Below, piece by piece: positions 45,550 to 58,177 of a stretch of DNA of 64,000 bases. The first letter of the stretch is position 1. Each line of letters starts with the position of its first letter. The stretch is from Telopea speciosissima (taxonomy: Eukaryota > Streptophyta > Magnoliopsida > Proteales > Proteaceae): the NCBI RefSeq assembly GCF_018873765.1, contig NC_057916.1, forward strand, positions 34,075,501 through 34,139,500, given 5' to 3'. Both the position numbers and the translations under genes were made by a program. A model generated the notes under the pieces. The model saw only the letters and a list, made by a program, of their open reading frames with translations, was not told the DNA's origin and searched no databases.

Positions 45550-46871
45550 ATAATTGTTGGAAATGTGTGTCCATCAAACCCGAATTATTAAATTATTGAA
45601 TTTAATTTTCGTACATTATTACTTTACTCGGGCTTATAAGAATGTTCCATGGGTCTTAACCAAAAACTGGTCTAAACTGGGAACGAGACTGGACATCCTG
45701 TTTATATGGTTTTCATATCACGTCACGAGAAATGGTGATTTCAGTGCATGGATGTGGGTACACGTCGAGAACGTGTATAGATGAGAATCTGATACGTATA
45801 TCTTATGTATTGCTATTAGTTGTGTGTGTGATATACTTATCCGCCACTCGATGACCCTTTGACCTGAGAGATTCCATTTGTTGTAGTATGGCATTATGGA
45901 TTTTGGTAAGCCAAAGGTTGATATCCATTAGGATTATAAACCGGTACACTGGATTTGTGATCCTGCACTGTAAGCAAAGAGGGTTCTCAACATGGAATCC
46001 ACTGCCCGTTTACGGAGAATATCCAGGAGAGAGAAAGTTAGTTATTGGTCAGATAGAAATCTGGATCCAGTGTTTATTCGAAATGTTTTATAAATTTATT
46101 TTCAATATAAAATTTATATATAATATATATTGAATTTTGATTTTGAAGTACAACCGTCCGATCGCAATCACATATTCTCTCGATCAACGTACATGATGAA
46201 TTGGGGATTAGTAGCATTAAAGTATATACCCTATAATTCATTATGAGATATTAGGAAAGTGGAAGGGCTTGTGTGCAATAAAAGAGTTTATTGGACACAT
46301 GGCATTAAATATCTTTTTATATTATGGCAAGAGATATTATGAGAATATTGCTCAAGTCATAAATTAGAAAGATTATTCCCTTTTGAGATTCTATGTCTTT
46401 AAGTTTAGAAGCAAATTGGAGTTGCAAAAAGTAGAGATTCACTAAATCACCAAAATAGCAGATTGGCCAAAAATCAGTATGGAAGGCAATTTTTTGGTCC
46501 AAGGGTCATTAGAAATTATAAAAGGGAGGAGAGAAGCTCCAAAGATTTTTGGTGGCTTCTCTCCCCCTTACATGTTTTCTCTTTCCTCCCCTCTCTTGTA
46601 GTGGTGCGTGTGCAAGGAGTGAGAATTGAGTTTTAGAAACTCAAGTGGTTTTGGTGAATTGTGTTCTTCTACAACTTGCAAGGATTGATCAAAGGCTTCA
46701 AAGTATTGAAACAAAATCAATCTCCAAGCTTGCAGAAGGAGTTACGCTTGCGACTCTAAGGTAACCATGAATATTTTCTTATGAAATTATTTCTCCCTCT
46801 CTTGGATCTGAATGAAAAGTAGGTGATCCGATTCAATTCTGCTGCCCCATCGGGTTAAATCCAACAATAAT
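45550..46871. mobile_element. 1.3-kb solo LTR with target duplication ATAAT
   Basis: The element 45555-46866 starts TGTTGGAAATGTG and ends AAATCCAACA, so the termini TGTTGGA/TCCAACA are inverted as in LTRs. Perfect 5-base repeats ATAAT lie at 45550-45554 and 46867-46871. There is no coding region and no second LTR, so this is a solo LTR formed by LTR-LTR recombination. Its right duplication lies only a few bases before Copia element 2. Confidence 0.85.
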
Positions 46872-46895
46872 AAACCTACTGTTGTAATGTTGGGT

Positions 46896-47892
46896 GTAAT
46901 TGATGTAGATAAAGTCACTTAGGGCTTATTTTACTGGAAATAAGCTTTGGGTTGGGTCATATATGTATTGAGACTTTGATCTCATGGGTTTACTTTGTAA
47001 TTGGCTAATTTAATGAGCCTAAAATATGGGTAGAAAGTAGGAAAACGGGATTTAGTTCATTAGTTTAGTTAGAGTCCGATTTTGAGTCTGTTTCTTTATT
47101 ATTCCACTTTCCTAGTCAATTTAGGTTACCTTATTAGTTAAGGATAGGGTTAGGCTTTTCCTTTAGTATCTAAGTCTATTTTTGAGTCTTCTAAGGGAGG
47201 CCAGCATTACAGACGAATTTGATTAATTAAATATTGGCTTTAGCCTTTGTGAAAATCCTGAGATAGGTTGGGTGAGATGCCCAGGCTGAGATAGCCATTC
47301 CCTACTCCAACCCTATTCCATCGATCTCCATTCAAGTTCCATTCAAACTCCAGTTGATCTCTTGAAGAAACATATTCAATTGCTGGAAATTCTCTGCAAG
47401 GTTCAAGATATTTTCAAACAACTAGCAAGTCTGAAATTGAAATTCTGCAATTATTCTTCTTCCCTTCTAGAAGGTCACATGGAAGGTGATTTTCACGCGA
47501 ATTCTGCCCAGCCAAATCTAACCGTTAGAACCTGCTGAAATTTTGATCGAATCTTCCTCAAACCCTAAGAGAGACTTGATCTAAATTTCATTACCATCCA
47601 CCCAGCCAATTGTCTGGAATTACTCTTTTACCCCTCAATCCTATTTCTACTAGGAGTCCTCAATAACTTCAGATTTAGTCATCTGATTTAACTATAACTT
47701 TCAGCATCTCTTCTCTCCTATATAATCCACTCGCTTAACTTAACCCTAACATCTAACCCTATGTCCCATCAAACCCTAACCCTAATTTTACAATTTTCAC
47801 ATATTAGACCTAGCCGAATTACCCATTCAAGAACAGATCCTGGCTATTGGCTTCTAGTTGGTCTTCTACCAATCTAGAACTACATTAGTAAT
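46896..47892. mobile_element. Solo LTR-like insertion inside the 5' LTR of Copia 2
   Basis: The insert 46901-47887 (987 bases) has inverted ends TGATGTAG/CTACATTA and perfect 5-base duplications GTAAT (46896-46900, 47888-47892). The 3' LTR of the host reads through this point without a break (GGTGTAATATGGG), which proves the insertion. The interior is non-coding. The last base pair TA in place of CA suggests decay of an LTR end; another 5-base-duplicating element type is possible. Confidence 0.85.
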
Positions 47893-48008
47893 ATGGGTAT
47901 AAGGGTAAATCCGTCCATAAGTGCATTATTGTACTTGTACCTGTATGTCACATATTATAAATAGTAGGGCTGCTACACCGGCAGTCTCGTCATTCCTCTT
48001 AATCAACA

Positions 48009-48020
48009 TGGTATCAGAGC
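48009..48020 (+). promoter_or_regulatory. Copia 2 primer-binding site
   Basis: TGGTATCAGAGC, complementary to the 3' end of initiator tRNA-Met, directly abuts the 5' LTR end ATCAACA. Confidence 0.9.
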
Positions 48021-48399
48021 TGAGATCCATCTCGGGATCCCAGCCCAAGCAGCAGCCGCCACTCTCCTCCTTTTTTTCTTCTCTCAGTTTCCACCTTCCG
48101 CCTCCTTTCTTCTCCTCTCCTTCTTTCTCTTCTCAGTGCCTCTCTTCTTCTCACCTTTGGTGGGTCTATCCTAGCCCACCGAGAGTCTCCCCTCCTCTAT
48201 TGAATTCTCAGATCTCTCTTTGAATAAATTATCTGAGAGCACTCCTAAGTTTCCATCAATTTTTTCAGGGTTTTTGATGAGACTGAATTTTTCAAGTTTT
48301 TGAGTTGACATCGATTTTTTTTTGGGTTTTGGGGCTTGGATCGATTTTTTAAGGTTTTGAACCCTCTATCAACCTTTTGTTGGTCCTTTGTGATGATCA

Positions 48400-49725
48400 T
48401 TGATCCCTTCACAGCCTCATCTCTCCTTTGATTGTTCTAAGTTCTTTGTATCTACTGGAGTGGTAACTGGAATCGAAGGGTCAAGTTGTGGGACTCATAA
48501 TGATTTCCCTTCATTCCTTGTTAGCTCTGTTCGATTAGATGGGAGCAATTATCTGATGTGGTCTCGCTCTAATTACCTCTCCATTGATTGTTGTGGCTAT
48601 ACAGGTTATTTGACGGGTGAAACTACAAGGCCTACTGCCACTGATGCTTTACAAAAGAAGTGGAGTTCTGATAACTCCTTGGTAATGGCGTTTCTCATCA
48701 ACTTCATGCAAACTCAGATTGCTCGAGGTTGTCTTCTTTTGGATACTACAACCAAGATTTGGAAAGCAGCTCCGGACACTTACTCCCAGGTTGGGATTGA
48801 TGCTCAGGTTTATGAACTACGCAAGAAGCTTCATGAAACCAAGCAGCATGACCCAACTCTTTCTCAATACTGTTTTGAGTTGCATAATATGTGGTAGGAG
48901 CTTGATTTCTATGACACCTTTTAGGCAACCTGTAATGCTGATGCTACTACCTTTAAGAAATGGGAAGATAAATTTTGGGTTTCTGATTTTTTGGCTGGGC
49001 TGAACGTTGAGCATAATCAGATTCATGCCCAAGTGCTTAGCTGGGATCATTTTCCTACCTTGGAGCAGTCTTATTCATTGATCCAACTGGAGACAGCCGC
49101 CTCCATGCTATGCTAGAACATCCTACTTAGGACCGTTCAGCCTTACTTTCTGGGTCCACTCAGCCTAAAAGTGGTTCCCCTCGATCCAGTGATCGTTCCA
49201 CCGGTCATTCCTCCTCTTATAGGGAACCAGTCAGCTGTGACTATTTTTAAAAGTAAGGAACGTCATACCAAGGACTTTTGTTGGAAGTTGTATGGTCGAC
49301 CTACCTCCTCATCTTCATGAGGCCATGGGTCGATCCTCTCGGGTTGCACATCACACTGAGACCTCTGAACCTACACTTGATAGTACCGGTTCCTCTCTCA
49401 AGATGAGCTTGCTATGCTTAGGCATTTGATGACTTGATTAGAGCCTTCCACTGCTCCCGCTTCTACCTCTACATCTACTCTGGTTTCCTCTGACTCTCAC
49501 CTAGTCTCCTCAGGTATTACTTTTGGTGGTCATTGTGCATCGGTTATCTCTTGTCCTTGGATTATTGATTCCGGTGCCACAGATCATATGACTGGCTCTT
49601 CTAGTCTCTTTTTCCGGTATTCTCCTTGTTTTGGTAAAGACAAGGTTAGAGTGGCTGATGGTTCCCTCTCATCTGTTTCTGGAAAGAGTTCTATTACTTG
49701 TTCTCCCTCTTTATCCTTGGCATCT
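48400..49725 (+). pseudogene. Copia 2 gag and protease (broken)
   Basis: The first 166 codons (48400-48897) hold the Copia gag start with VRLDGSNYLMWSRS and a GYLTGETTRP motif; a TAG ends the frame at 48895-48897 inside a conserved NMW-ELD segment. Gag continues in frame with further stops (DFLAGLNVEHNQIHAQVL). The protease active site WIIDSGATDHMTG lies at about 49557-49595 and keeps the catalytic D-S-G triad. The frame is then cut at 49725 by the nested minus-strand element. Confidence 0.75.
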
Positions 49726-52633
49726 TGTTACAAAATCAAAGAAGAACTAACCCAGAATCTATGAAGAAGAGAAAGTTGTGTGAGAGAGGAGAGAAAGGCA
49801 AAATCAGTGAGGTTAAACTCTCACCTCTTGATCATATATATCTCTTAGGAATACAACTTAGAATAGGAAACTAAATCAGACTTAAGATAGAAACCCAATC
49901 CTACTAAATAGGAAACTAACCTATCTAGAACCAACTAATAAAGAAACAAATCTCTAAAAGGGAATACGCAAGATGTAAAACTAAATATGCATGACACATA
50001 TGTACCCCTACGGTACATATGGTCATGTACCCCTTTAACACTTCCCCTCAAGCTGGAGCATACTCCAGCTTGGACATACAAGGACAGACCACAAGCCTCC
50101 AAATGTGAAACAGCACCACGAACAGAACTTGATGGAGAAAATTTCATCCAGATAACGCATCAGCAAAACATACGAGTCATCAACAACACTAACCAATATA
50201 AGTCTTCAAGAAATAGAAACCCAAATCATATCAACAATATCCACCGAGTAGACAAGAGTACCGGCAGCAATAGAAAACAACGTCGTGTCGAAGAAGTCCA
50301 ATCAGCAACGAATAACAAAATAAGTGGCAGGGAACATCAGTCGCATGCCAAAACACCGAAGCAGCAACATCAACAACAAGAGTGTTTTGGTTTACACTCA
50401 AACCATGTGGTTTTCATAGGAGGCTCAACACATAAACCTCAATATCAAAAAACCTCAAAAGGGCACAAAACCCCACACGAGGGTCATAAGGCCAGAAAGC
50501 CTCAGTATCAAAACCCACGATTGTAGCATAAGATTGATACGACCCATTGGTAATATGTAGCATAAGGTTGCTACGACCCACTAGAAATGTGTAGCATAAG
50601 GTTTCTACGGCCCACTAGTAAATAATAATGTGTAGCATAAGGTTACTACGGCCCACTGGTAATATGTAGCATAAGGTTGCTACGACCCACTGGTAATGTG
50701 TAGCATAAGGTTGCTACAGCCCACTAGTAATATGTAGCATAAGGTTGCTACGACCCACTGGTAATGCGTAGCATAAGGTTGCTACAGCCCACTGGTAATG
50801 TGTAGTATAAGGTTACTACGGCCCACCGGTAATATGTAGCATGCCAAAAATAACCATCTTCATAAGATGCTGAGGACACGAGCAGACAATAATAATCTCC
50901 AAATAATAATAATAAGTCGGATAATAAACTCTAAATATGCTGCCTCACGTGTAACATTACACGTGGACAAATAATGATCACCAATAATCAGCATCACAAA
51001 AAATCCAATAATCATGAGTAGCGCTGCAACAAGATCCCAATAAACTCCAATTCACCGCTTCACGGTAGAAATAATCTCCATACAAGTAAGATCCCAAAAA
51101 ATAATTCGCGGTAGCAAATAATTGTCACGCAAGTGCCAATCTTCAAAAAAAATTGGAACCCCAAATTGATATAATCGGGCCCACCAAAGAAACCAAAGCA
51201 AAATATCCAATTGGGTTCGATGTGGACCTATTCAAATACACAAGTAGATCAACGTATAATGGCAGTGGCAGTTTTTTGAATAACCATAAATTTTAAGGGG
51301 TCACTTCATAGGATAAACGAACAAAGGACATAAATGGAATTTGAAATAATTCACAAGGGATATTTCGAAAGCAAAAGAAATTAAAGGGATAAAACAGAAT
51401 TAAAGGAGAATAGGGTAAATCTGGAATAAACCAGAATTTCCAAGAGGTAAGTAACAATGACACAAGCAACGAGACTGTTTATGTTTTAGTGGGAAGGATA
51501 GTTTTGGAATGAACTAAAAATAAAAGACTTCAGTAAATAAAAGGAGACGGAGGGCAGAACTGGAAGGAGGGAATTGAATAAATAACCTGCAGTGCCGTCT
51601 TCTACCCCAAACTCGATCAATGGCGGAAAACCAGCATGAGAGAAGAGGGTTTATACCAACCCACTTTCGAAATTGGAGCAAAATCCGGCGGAAACCAAGG
51701 GGATAACCAGGCCGTCTTCGACCCTCATCGCGAGAACCAAGGCAGTGTTGTCTTCAACAATAGAAAACCGAAGGTATGCTGGTATTCAGCAATTAAAAAA
51801 AAACAACGTACCAGAGGTGGAAATCCTATTTGTAAACACCTCCAGATCAAGCCATCATACCAGGAATCCAATAGACTCCAGCAGTAGTAATATACAAAAC
51901 ACCTCCAGCCCTTTTAGTAGCAGTTGCAATATTCATCGAAGAAAATCAGAAGCGATAGCAGCAGTACTCGCAATAGAGAAACCAGCAGTAGCGATACTAG
52001 AAATCTCCAGCGTGAACCAGAGGAGGAAACCAGTATATAAATCAGTAGTAGCCGCAGAAGACATGCACAATAGCAACCAGCAGAAGCAAAATCAAAATAA
52101 AAACTTCAGAGTAGCAGAGTCAATCAATCAGGTATGTTTCTTCATACAATACTCCAGTCTTCAACATACGAAACCCTAGTTCTTCTTCTTCGTCTATGAA
52201 CTAGGGTTTAAGCAAAAGCAGGAGAACTTAGAGCGACTCTCAAAACAGTTACTGGTTACATCTCTGATACTATGTTACAAAATCAACGAAGAACTAACCC
52301 AGAATCTATGAAGAAGAGTAGAGCAAGAGAGAAAGAGAGAGTTGTGTGAGAGAGGAGAGAAAGGCAAAATCGGTGAGGTTAAACTCTCACCTCTTGATCC
52401 TAAATATCTCTTAGGAATACAATTTAGAATAGGAAACTAAATCAGACTTAAGATAGAAACCCAATCCTACTAAATAGGAAACTAAACTATCTAGAACCAA
52501 CTAATAAAGAAACAAATCTCTAAAAGGGATTACGCAAGATGTAAAACTAAGTATGCATGACACATATGTACCCCCACGGCACATATGGTCATGCACCCCT
52601 TACAATATGGAATCGGTGAACTTTAACACATCT
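49721..52633 (-). mobile_element. Non-autonomous LTR retrotransposon nested in Copia 2
   Basis: The element 49726-52628 is in reverse orientation: its 3' LTR is 49726-50040 (315 bases) and its 5' LTR is 52273-52628 (356 bases, with two extra short blocks). On the minus strand a primer-site-like TAGTATCAGAGAT follows the 5' LTR, and a polypurine tract (TTGAGGGGAAG) precedes the 3' LTR. Perfect duplications CATCT lie at 49721-49725 and 52629-52633, and removing the element rejoins the Copia 2 frame. The 2.2-kb interior encodes no gag or pol domain that I can find, so it depends on another element's enzymes (LARD-like). Confidence 0.85.
50523..50842. repeat. Nine-copy 34-bp tandem repeat
   Basis: Nine head-to-tail units of about 34 bases follow TGTAGCATAAGGTTGCTACG plus ACCCACTGGTAAT; one unit is expanded to 41 bases by an extra AATAATG. 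Each unit holds a small inverted pair, GTAGCA facing TGCTAC, so each could form a hairpin. The units differ by a few substitutions. It sits in the interior of the non-autonomous LTR element. Confidence 0.9.
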
Positions 52634-55600
52634 GTTCTTCATGTTCCATATTTTTCTACTAACCTTCTTTCTATCAGCCATCTCACCACTAATCTGAATT
52701 GTCAAGTGACTTTTTTCCCTTCTCACTGTGTCTTTTAGGATTTGTTGACAGAGAAAACTATTGGCTGTGGTAGGGTGCATGGTGGTCTTTATTTGCTCGA
52801 CGATGAATCTTCTTCAGTGGGTCAAACTCATCAAATAGGCTCCCCTTCAATATCTTCTGAGTTACTTCTTTTGCATAGGCGTTTAGGCCATCCCCCTATT
52901 GCCACTTTGGTTAAAGTTTTTCCTAGTTTATTTCAGCATTGTAATCCCAGGGATTTCTTTTGTGATGCTTGTGTTTTGGTTAAGCAAACTCGTGCAACTT
53001 ATTCCAGTTTGAATAATAGAAGTTCTTCTCCTTTTATGTTAATTCACTTTGATGTATGGGGCCCTGCTCGTTGTTCTTCCATTATTGGTTATCGTTGGTT
53101 TGTGACTTTTTTTGATTGCCATACACGGGTTACCTGAATTTATTTGATGCATCAAAAGAGTGAAGTGTTTCATTGTTTTCAACTTTTTCACACCATGGTC
53201 CCAAACAAATTTAACTCTACCATCAAAATTCTTTGAAGGGATTATGGCGGAGAATATTTTGAGGGTTCCTTTCAGTCTTATCTTGCCACTCAGGGGATTA
53301 TCCATCGGACCAATTGTGTTGATACACTGGCTCAAAATGGTGTGGTTGAATGCGAAAAGAGGCATCTGTTGGAGGTGGCTCTTGCTCTTGTGTTTGAAAT
53401 GAATGTACCTCCTCAGTATTGGAGTGAAGCTGTTCTCACCGCTACTTATCTCACCAACCGGCTGCTGACTCGTGTCCTTGACTTCAAGGCTCCTGTTCTG
53501 GTTCTCCAAGGGGTTCTTCCACCTTTCTTCTACCACCTAAAGACTTCAGATGTGCCTATTTAGTCTGGAATCACCATGCTCATGGCAAGTTACCGGCGAC
53601 TTAAGTGTGTATTCATTGGATACTTTGCTACCCAGAAGGGCTACAAGTGTAATCACCCCCCTTCTCGTCGGGTCTTCGTTCCTATGGATGTGTTCCATGA
53701 ATCTACTGCCTACTACTCTCCGGCACCTCTTCATGGGGGGGGGGGGGGATACTTCTCTGTTTGGTGAAGATGTGCCTCCAGTCGTTCTTATTCTTGGCTC
53801 AAACTCTACTTCTACTTGTTCAGTTTCTTCAGTCCAGGGGGAGTCTTCTCCTGTTCACGTTCAGCCATCCATAAGAGTCTATGTCCGTTGTCATCATGAG
53901 CAGCAAATAGACACCACCCCAGTGGCACCTATGACACTTGCACCACCACCTAGCCAACCGTCATCTCCTAATCCAGGTCCTTACTCTCGGTTAAGTAATA
54001 CTTACTCTGATTCTCCTATTATTTTTTATCCATCTCTTGACTTACCCATTGCTATTCGAAAGGGAACGAGATCATGTACTTAACATTATATTGCTAAGGT
54101 GGTTTCGTACAACTCTCTTTCTCCTTCATAGCATACCTTCGTGTCTTTCTTGTCATCTATTTCCATTCCCATAATTGTTAGGAAGCTATCACAAAACCGC
54201 AGTGGAAAGCAACCATGATAGAAGAAAAATACAAGCACTGGAAAAGAATGGTACTTGGGATCTGGTCTCTCTTCCACCACAGAAAAAGGACAGTGAGTTG
54301 CAAATGAGTTTTCACTATAAAGCAAAATTACAATGGACCGGTACAAGGCTAGGCCGGTTGCAAGAGGATTTACCTAGACTTATGGTCTAGACTACCAGGA
54401 GACATTCGCACCAGTTGCAAAAATGAATACCATTCGTGTGATTCTTTCTTATGTTGTGAATTTAGGATGGGATTTGCAACAACTTGATTCAAGAACGCAT
54501 TTCTTCATGGAGAACTGGAAGAAGTGTACATGGAAATTCCTCCTAGTTTCTCATGTCAGAAAACCAAGGGAAAGGTTCCTCCTGTAGTTACCTAGTTGGC
54601 TGCCAGCCTTCGGCAGATCTACAGCGTATTCTTTGGGAAGACAGGGCTGGCTTGCCGGTCCTTAGAAAGTAGGCTTTTGGTGTTGGTTATGATTGTATGG
54701 GTCGGGTTCAAGTTTGAGGTGAGGGCATTGCTCCTATGGGTTGGGGTAAGGCGGTACGTCCCCCCCGTGTATTCTTTATTCTTTGATTGGTTTTAATAAA
54801 ATTTTAGGGGCTGGCCTGGGTCCCAGGCAATATTTGGGTGAAAAAAAAATTAAAAAAAAGAAAGGTTTACAAGCTCAAGAGAGCTTTGTATAGATTGAAG
54901 CAGTCTCACTGTGCCTGGTTTAGGAGATTTCACAAAGCTATGGTGTTTGTAGGATACACTCAAAGCAATGTTGATCACACCCCGTTCATTAAGCAGATTG
55001 GTTCCAAGATTTCTATCCCCATTATGTATGTCGGTGACATTCTTGTCACTGGGAGTGACACAGAGGGAATTTCTCGCCTAAAGACTTACCTTGGTTAAGA
55101 GTTTGAGATCAAGGACCTAGGTAAGCTGCGTTACTTTCTTGGTATTGAGGTTGCCCGCTCTACCAAGGGAATTTTTCTATCTCAAGAGATATATACCCTT
55201 GACCTTCTATCTAAGACAGGGATGTTGGGTTGTAGACCATCAGATACTCCTCTTGAAGCAAATGTTCATCTTACTAGTAAGATTGGTGATCTAGTAGATA
55301 AGGGACAGTATCAGCGATTGGTTGGAAAGCTGATTTACCTATCCCACACTCGTCCTGACATTGCCTTTGTTGTTAGTCTAGTAAGCCAGTATATGCATGA
55401 TCCCTACTCCTCGCACTTAAACGTTGTGTTCCAGATCTTGCGCTACTTGAGTCTGCAACAGGAAAGGGAATCCTCCTCTTTTCTCATGGCCATTTATGAG
55501 TTGAGGCCTTTACTAATGCTAATTGGGCCAGCTCTCTAGGTGATCGGGGATCTCCTACCAGTTATGGCACTTTTGTGGGAGGCAACCTGGTTACTTGAAG

Positions 55601-55980
55601 GAGTAAGAAGAAAACAATTGTTGCTCAGTCCAATGCTAAAGGTGAATTTCGTGCCATATCTCACGGAATTTGTGAGTTGATGTGGCTTCAAGGTCTCTTG
55701 AAAGACCTGGACCTCCCTGTTTCCCTTCCTATCATGCTTTATTGTGACAGCAAGTCCACGATTAGTATTGCTCACAATCCAGTCTAACACGATCGCACCA
55801 AGCAAGTGGAGATAGATCGTCATTTCATCAAAGAGAAGTTAAGATCAAGGACTGATTTGTATTCCCTTTGTAAAATCTGGAGATCAGTTAGCACATGTTT
55901 GTACAAAGGGGGAAAGTAGTAAGTTGTTTCATCATATTGTATGCAAATTGGGCATGTGTGACATCTATGCACCAACTTGA
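52634..55980 (+). pseudogene. Copia 2 integrase, reverse transcriptase and RNase H (broken)
   Basis: After the nested element the polyprotein resumes. The integrase zinc finger region has LLHRRLGHP with CNPRDFFCDAC. The catalytic core has SPFMLIHFDVWGP and a FDCHTRVT segment, then stops and shifts up to about 53570. RT begins at about 54170, is interrupted at 54578-54859 by a LINE tail, and continues with YKLKRALYRLKQS and a VGDILVTG segment in which the usual YVDD reads YVGD. RNase H (about 55560-55960) ends near SIAHNPV and IDRHFIKEKL. Many stops make it non-functional. Confidence 0.8.
54570..54867 (+). mobile_element. LINE 3'-end insertion in Copia 2 RT
   Basis: An insert of 282 bases (54578-54859) ends in AATAAAATTTTAGG and an A-rich tail (AAAAAAAAATTAAAAAAAA). 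It is flanked by 8-base repeats GAAAGGTT (54570-54577, 54860-54867). Removing it restores the RT frame. It is a severely 5'-truncated LINE; a C-run (CCCCCCC) lies at about 54761. Confidence 0.75.
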
Positions 55981-56131
55981 GGGGAAGTATTGTAATGTTG
56001 GGTGTAATATGGGTATAAGGGTCAATCTGTCCCTAGGGGCATTATTGTACTTGTATCTATATGTCACTTATTATAAATAGACTAGGGCTGTCACTCCGGC
56101 AGTCTCATCATTCCTTTTAATCAATACCTGC

Positions 56132-57240
56132 CATGAAGGTTGGATAATAAAAGTACATGGGTGTCTCTGTACCTATCAGCTTCCAATATACACAACCCCC
56201 AAAACTTTACAAACTGAAGGTCCGCGAAAGTCATAATACAGATCAAAAGCATGCAAAAGACAAAAAGCCATCCACTTAAAAAAAAAGTCTTCCAACAAAG
56301 ACAAACAAAAGGAGCAACTGACAATATACGTACTAAATAAGTGTAGAATTATTTAATGGAAGAGCCATACTACTAGAAATAAATTTGAACGTAAAAACAA
56401 TACTTACCTCTATGAGCATATCAACAGGGAACAAATTTATGGCACTGGGGTTAAAATTGAAACCGCTGAGCAAAGACAACAAGACAGGAAAGCTTTTGTC
56501 AACACCATTAATAAGAAATTTTCAGCACGCAACAAAGACATGTTAATGAAATGAGATCAATTTAATTGGAAATAACACATTCGATTCATGTGTTAGATAC
56601 AATCATAGAAATAAGACTACTGTAAAATGCAGAGTTGTCATGGTGGCTAGGCAACCCATGGCTATTTCTAGGCACCTTGTTGCAATGGCAAGATAAGGTT
56701 TGAAGTGTTTCATGCTTATGAGAAGAGGATTCTTTTTCTTTTTGGTAGGGGGGCTGTTAAGAAAATCATTTGCTAGAAACCAAAGGGTTAAAGTCAAGCA
56801 AAAATACTTAATAGGGATATAGATGAGTAAATTCTACATTTATTGGTAAAGAGCCAAAATAGGGCTGATTTGACTCGGACTCTTGGAAACAATGGCCAAG
56901 GGATGGAAAGAGAGCTCTACCCTTGACTCAGGACTTGCAGCAGCAACGGAACCAGGTATGTTCTTCCTTCTCTTCCGCTGCCTGTTCTTTTCATTTTTCC
57001 GTTTCCAATAGCAGCAGCCATTAGTTGTCACTGTGCTACTGCAATGCTGTACCTGATCTTCTTCGTCTTCCTCCTTTTCTAATATTATTTATTTTCCCCT
57101 TATTTTTTTGGATTCTCTGGGATTTTCCAAGAATTGTTTTGCTCCAGGTGCCTAAATGCATAAAGCAAGTGGTTGCCTTGGACCTCGAGATCAACTTTAT
57201 TGCCTAGGCAACGCCCACAATTTTAAAAATCGGACTTGGA
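56132..57240. other. Non-coding stretch
   Basis: No gene is supported. Short A-runs and T-runs occur and no terminal repeats were recognised. It separates Copia element 2 from the antisense Copia fragment. Confidence 0.4.
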
Positions 57241-57449
57241 TAGGTCAAATCAGCTGATTTGGCTCAGAATCAGCCATGACCAATCTCAATTCCTACCCAA
57301 CCAGATCCGACAATGGTGGAAAGCCAGCAAACATGGTGGACACATGGCCAACATGCAGCAGCAGTTGGCAGTAAAAGAATGTAAAGAACAAGGAGAAAGA
57401 TGGAGGAGAAGAAGAGAGGAGAGGAGAGGAGAAGAAATGTCATGCATTC

Positions 57450-58177
57450 CCAGCTTGCATAATAGGGTGCCAAACTGGAGAGAAGTAAGCCCTTTGGTGA
57501 AGATGTCCACCAATTGATCATCAGTCTTCACAAAATGGGTGAATATGCAGCCAGAGTCTATCTTCTCCTACATGAAGTGCCAGTCCACTTCGATGTGCTT
57601 TGTTATGTCATGTTGCACTGGCTTGTGAGCAATGCTTATAGTGGCTTTGTTATCATAGTAGAGCCGCATAAGTCCTTTAGTGTCAATTGTCCCAACTCCT
57701 GGACCAATCAATTTAACCATATAAGTTTGCAAACTCCATGAGCCATAGCCCTAAATTCTGCCTCTGCACTGGATTTAGCTACAACCGGCTGTTTTTTGCT
57801 TCTCCATGTGACTAAGTTACCTCCCACAAATGTGCAATAACCAGATGTAGACCTTCTGTCTGAGATGGATCCAACCCAATTGGCATCTGTTAAGCCTTCT
57901 ATTCTCAAGTGATTGTACTTGGCATACAATAGTCCTTTCCCTAGAGAGGATTTCAAGTATCTGAGAATGTGGTACACAACATCCAAGTGTCCACTCTTGG
58001 TAGCATGCATAAATTGGCTCACCACTCCCACTGCATAAGAAATATCTGGGTGAGTCATAGACAGATAGATGAGCTTCAACCTAGCCTCTGGTACTTCCTG
58101 GCATCAACAAGAGAGAAACCATAATCTTCTCCTAGTTTGTGATTCTGCTCAATAGGCGAATTTGCTGGTTTGTAACC
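57450..58177 (-). pseudogene. Antisense Copia RT/RNase H fragment
   Basis: The minus strand encodes the last part of a Copia polyprotein. From 58079 leftward it reads LIYLSMTHPDISYAVGVVS, LTDANWVGSISDRRSTSGY, then NLVTWRSKKQPVVAKSSAEA with the RNase H catalytic context. After shifts it ends with DDQLVDIFTKGL and LLCKLGMHD near 57450. The upstream part is cut at 58177 by Copia element 3. The 3' LTR is not recognisable. Confidence 0.8.

Larger units (their letters stand above)
46875..56131 (+). mobile_element. Copia element 2, host of three nested insertions
   Basis: The 5' LTR starts at 46880 (TGTTGTAATGTTGGG), is interrupted by a solo LTR and ends at 48008; the 3' LTR is 55989-56126 (TATTGTAATG...). 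Each LTR is about 138 bases once the insert is removed, with a TATAAATAG box. The primer site TGGTATCAGAGC (48009-48020) directly follows the 5' LTR and the tract TTGAGGGGAAG precedes the 3' LTR. Flanks CCTAC (46875-46879) and CCTGC (56127-56131) are the probable target duplication with one mismatch. The domain order gag-protease-integrase-RT-RNase H is normal but every domain has stops or shifts. Confidence 0.85.

Noticed and set aside
50523-50842. Regular 34-base repeats resembling a CRISPR array
   Set aside because: The units abut head to tail without unique spacers, the host is a plant and there are no cas genes; it is a tandem repeat in a retroelement.
49987-52179. Plus-strand open frames of 179 and 168 codons
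   Set aside because: They lie antisense inside a non-autonomous LTR element, cross the LTR boundary or simple repeats, and match no known domain.
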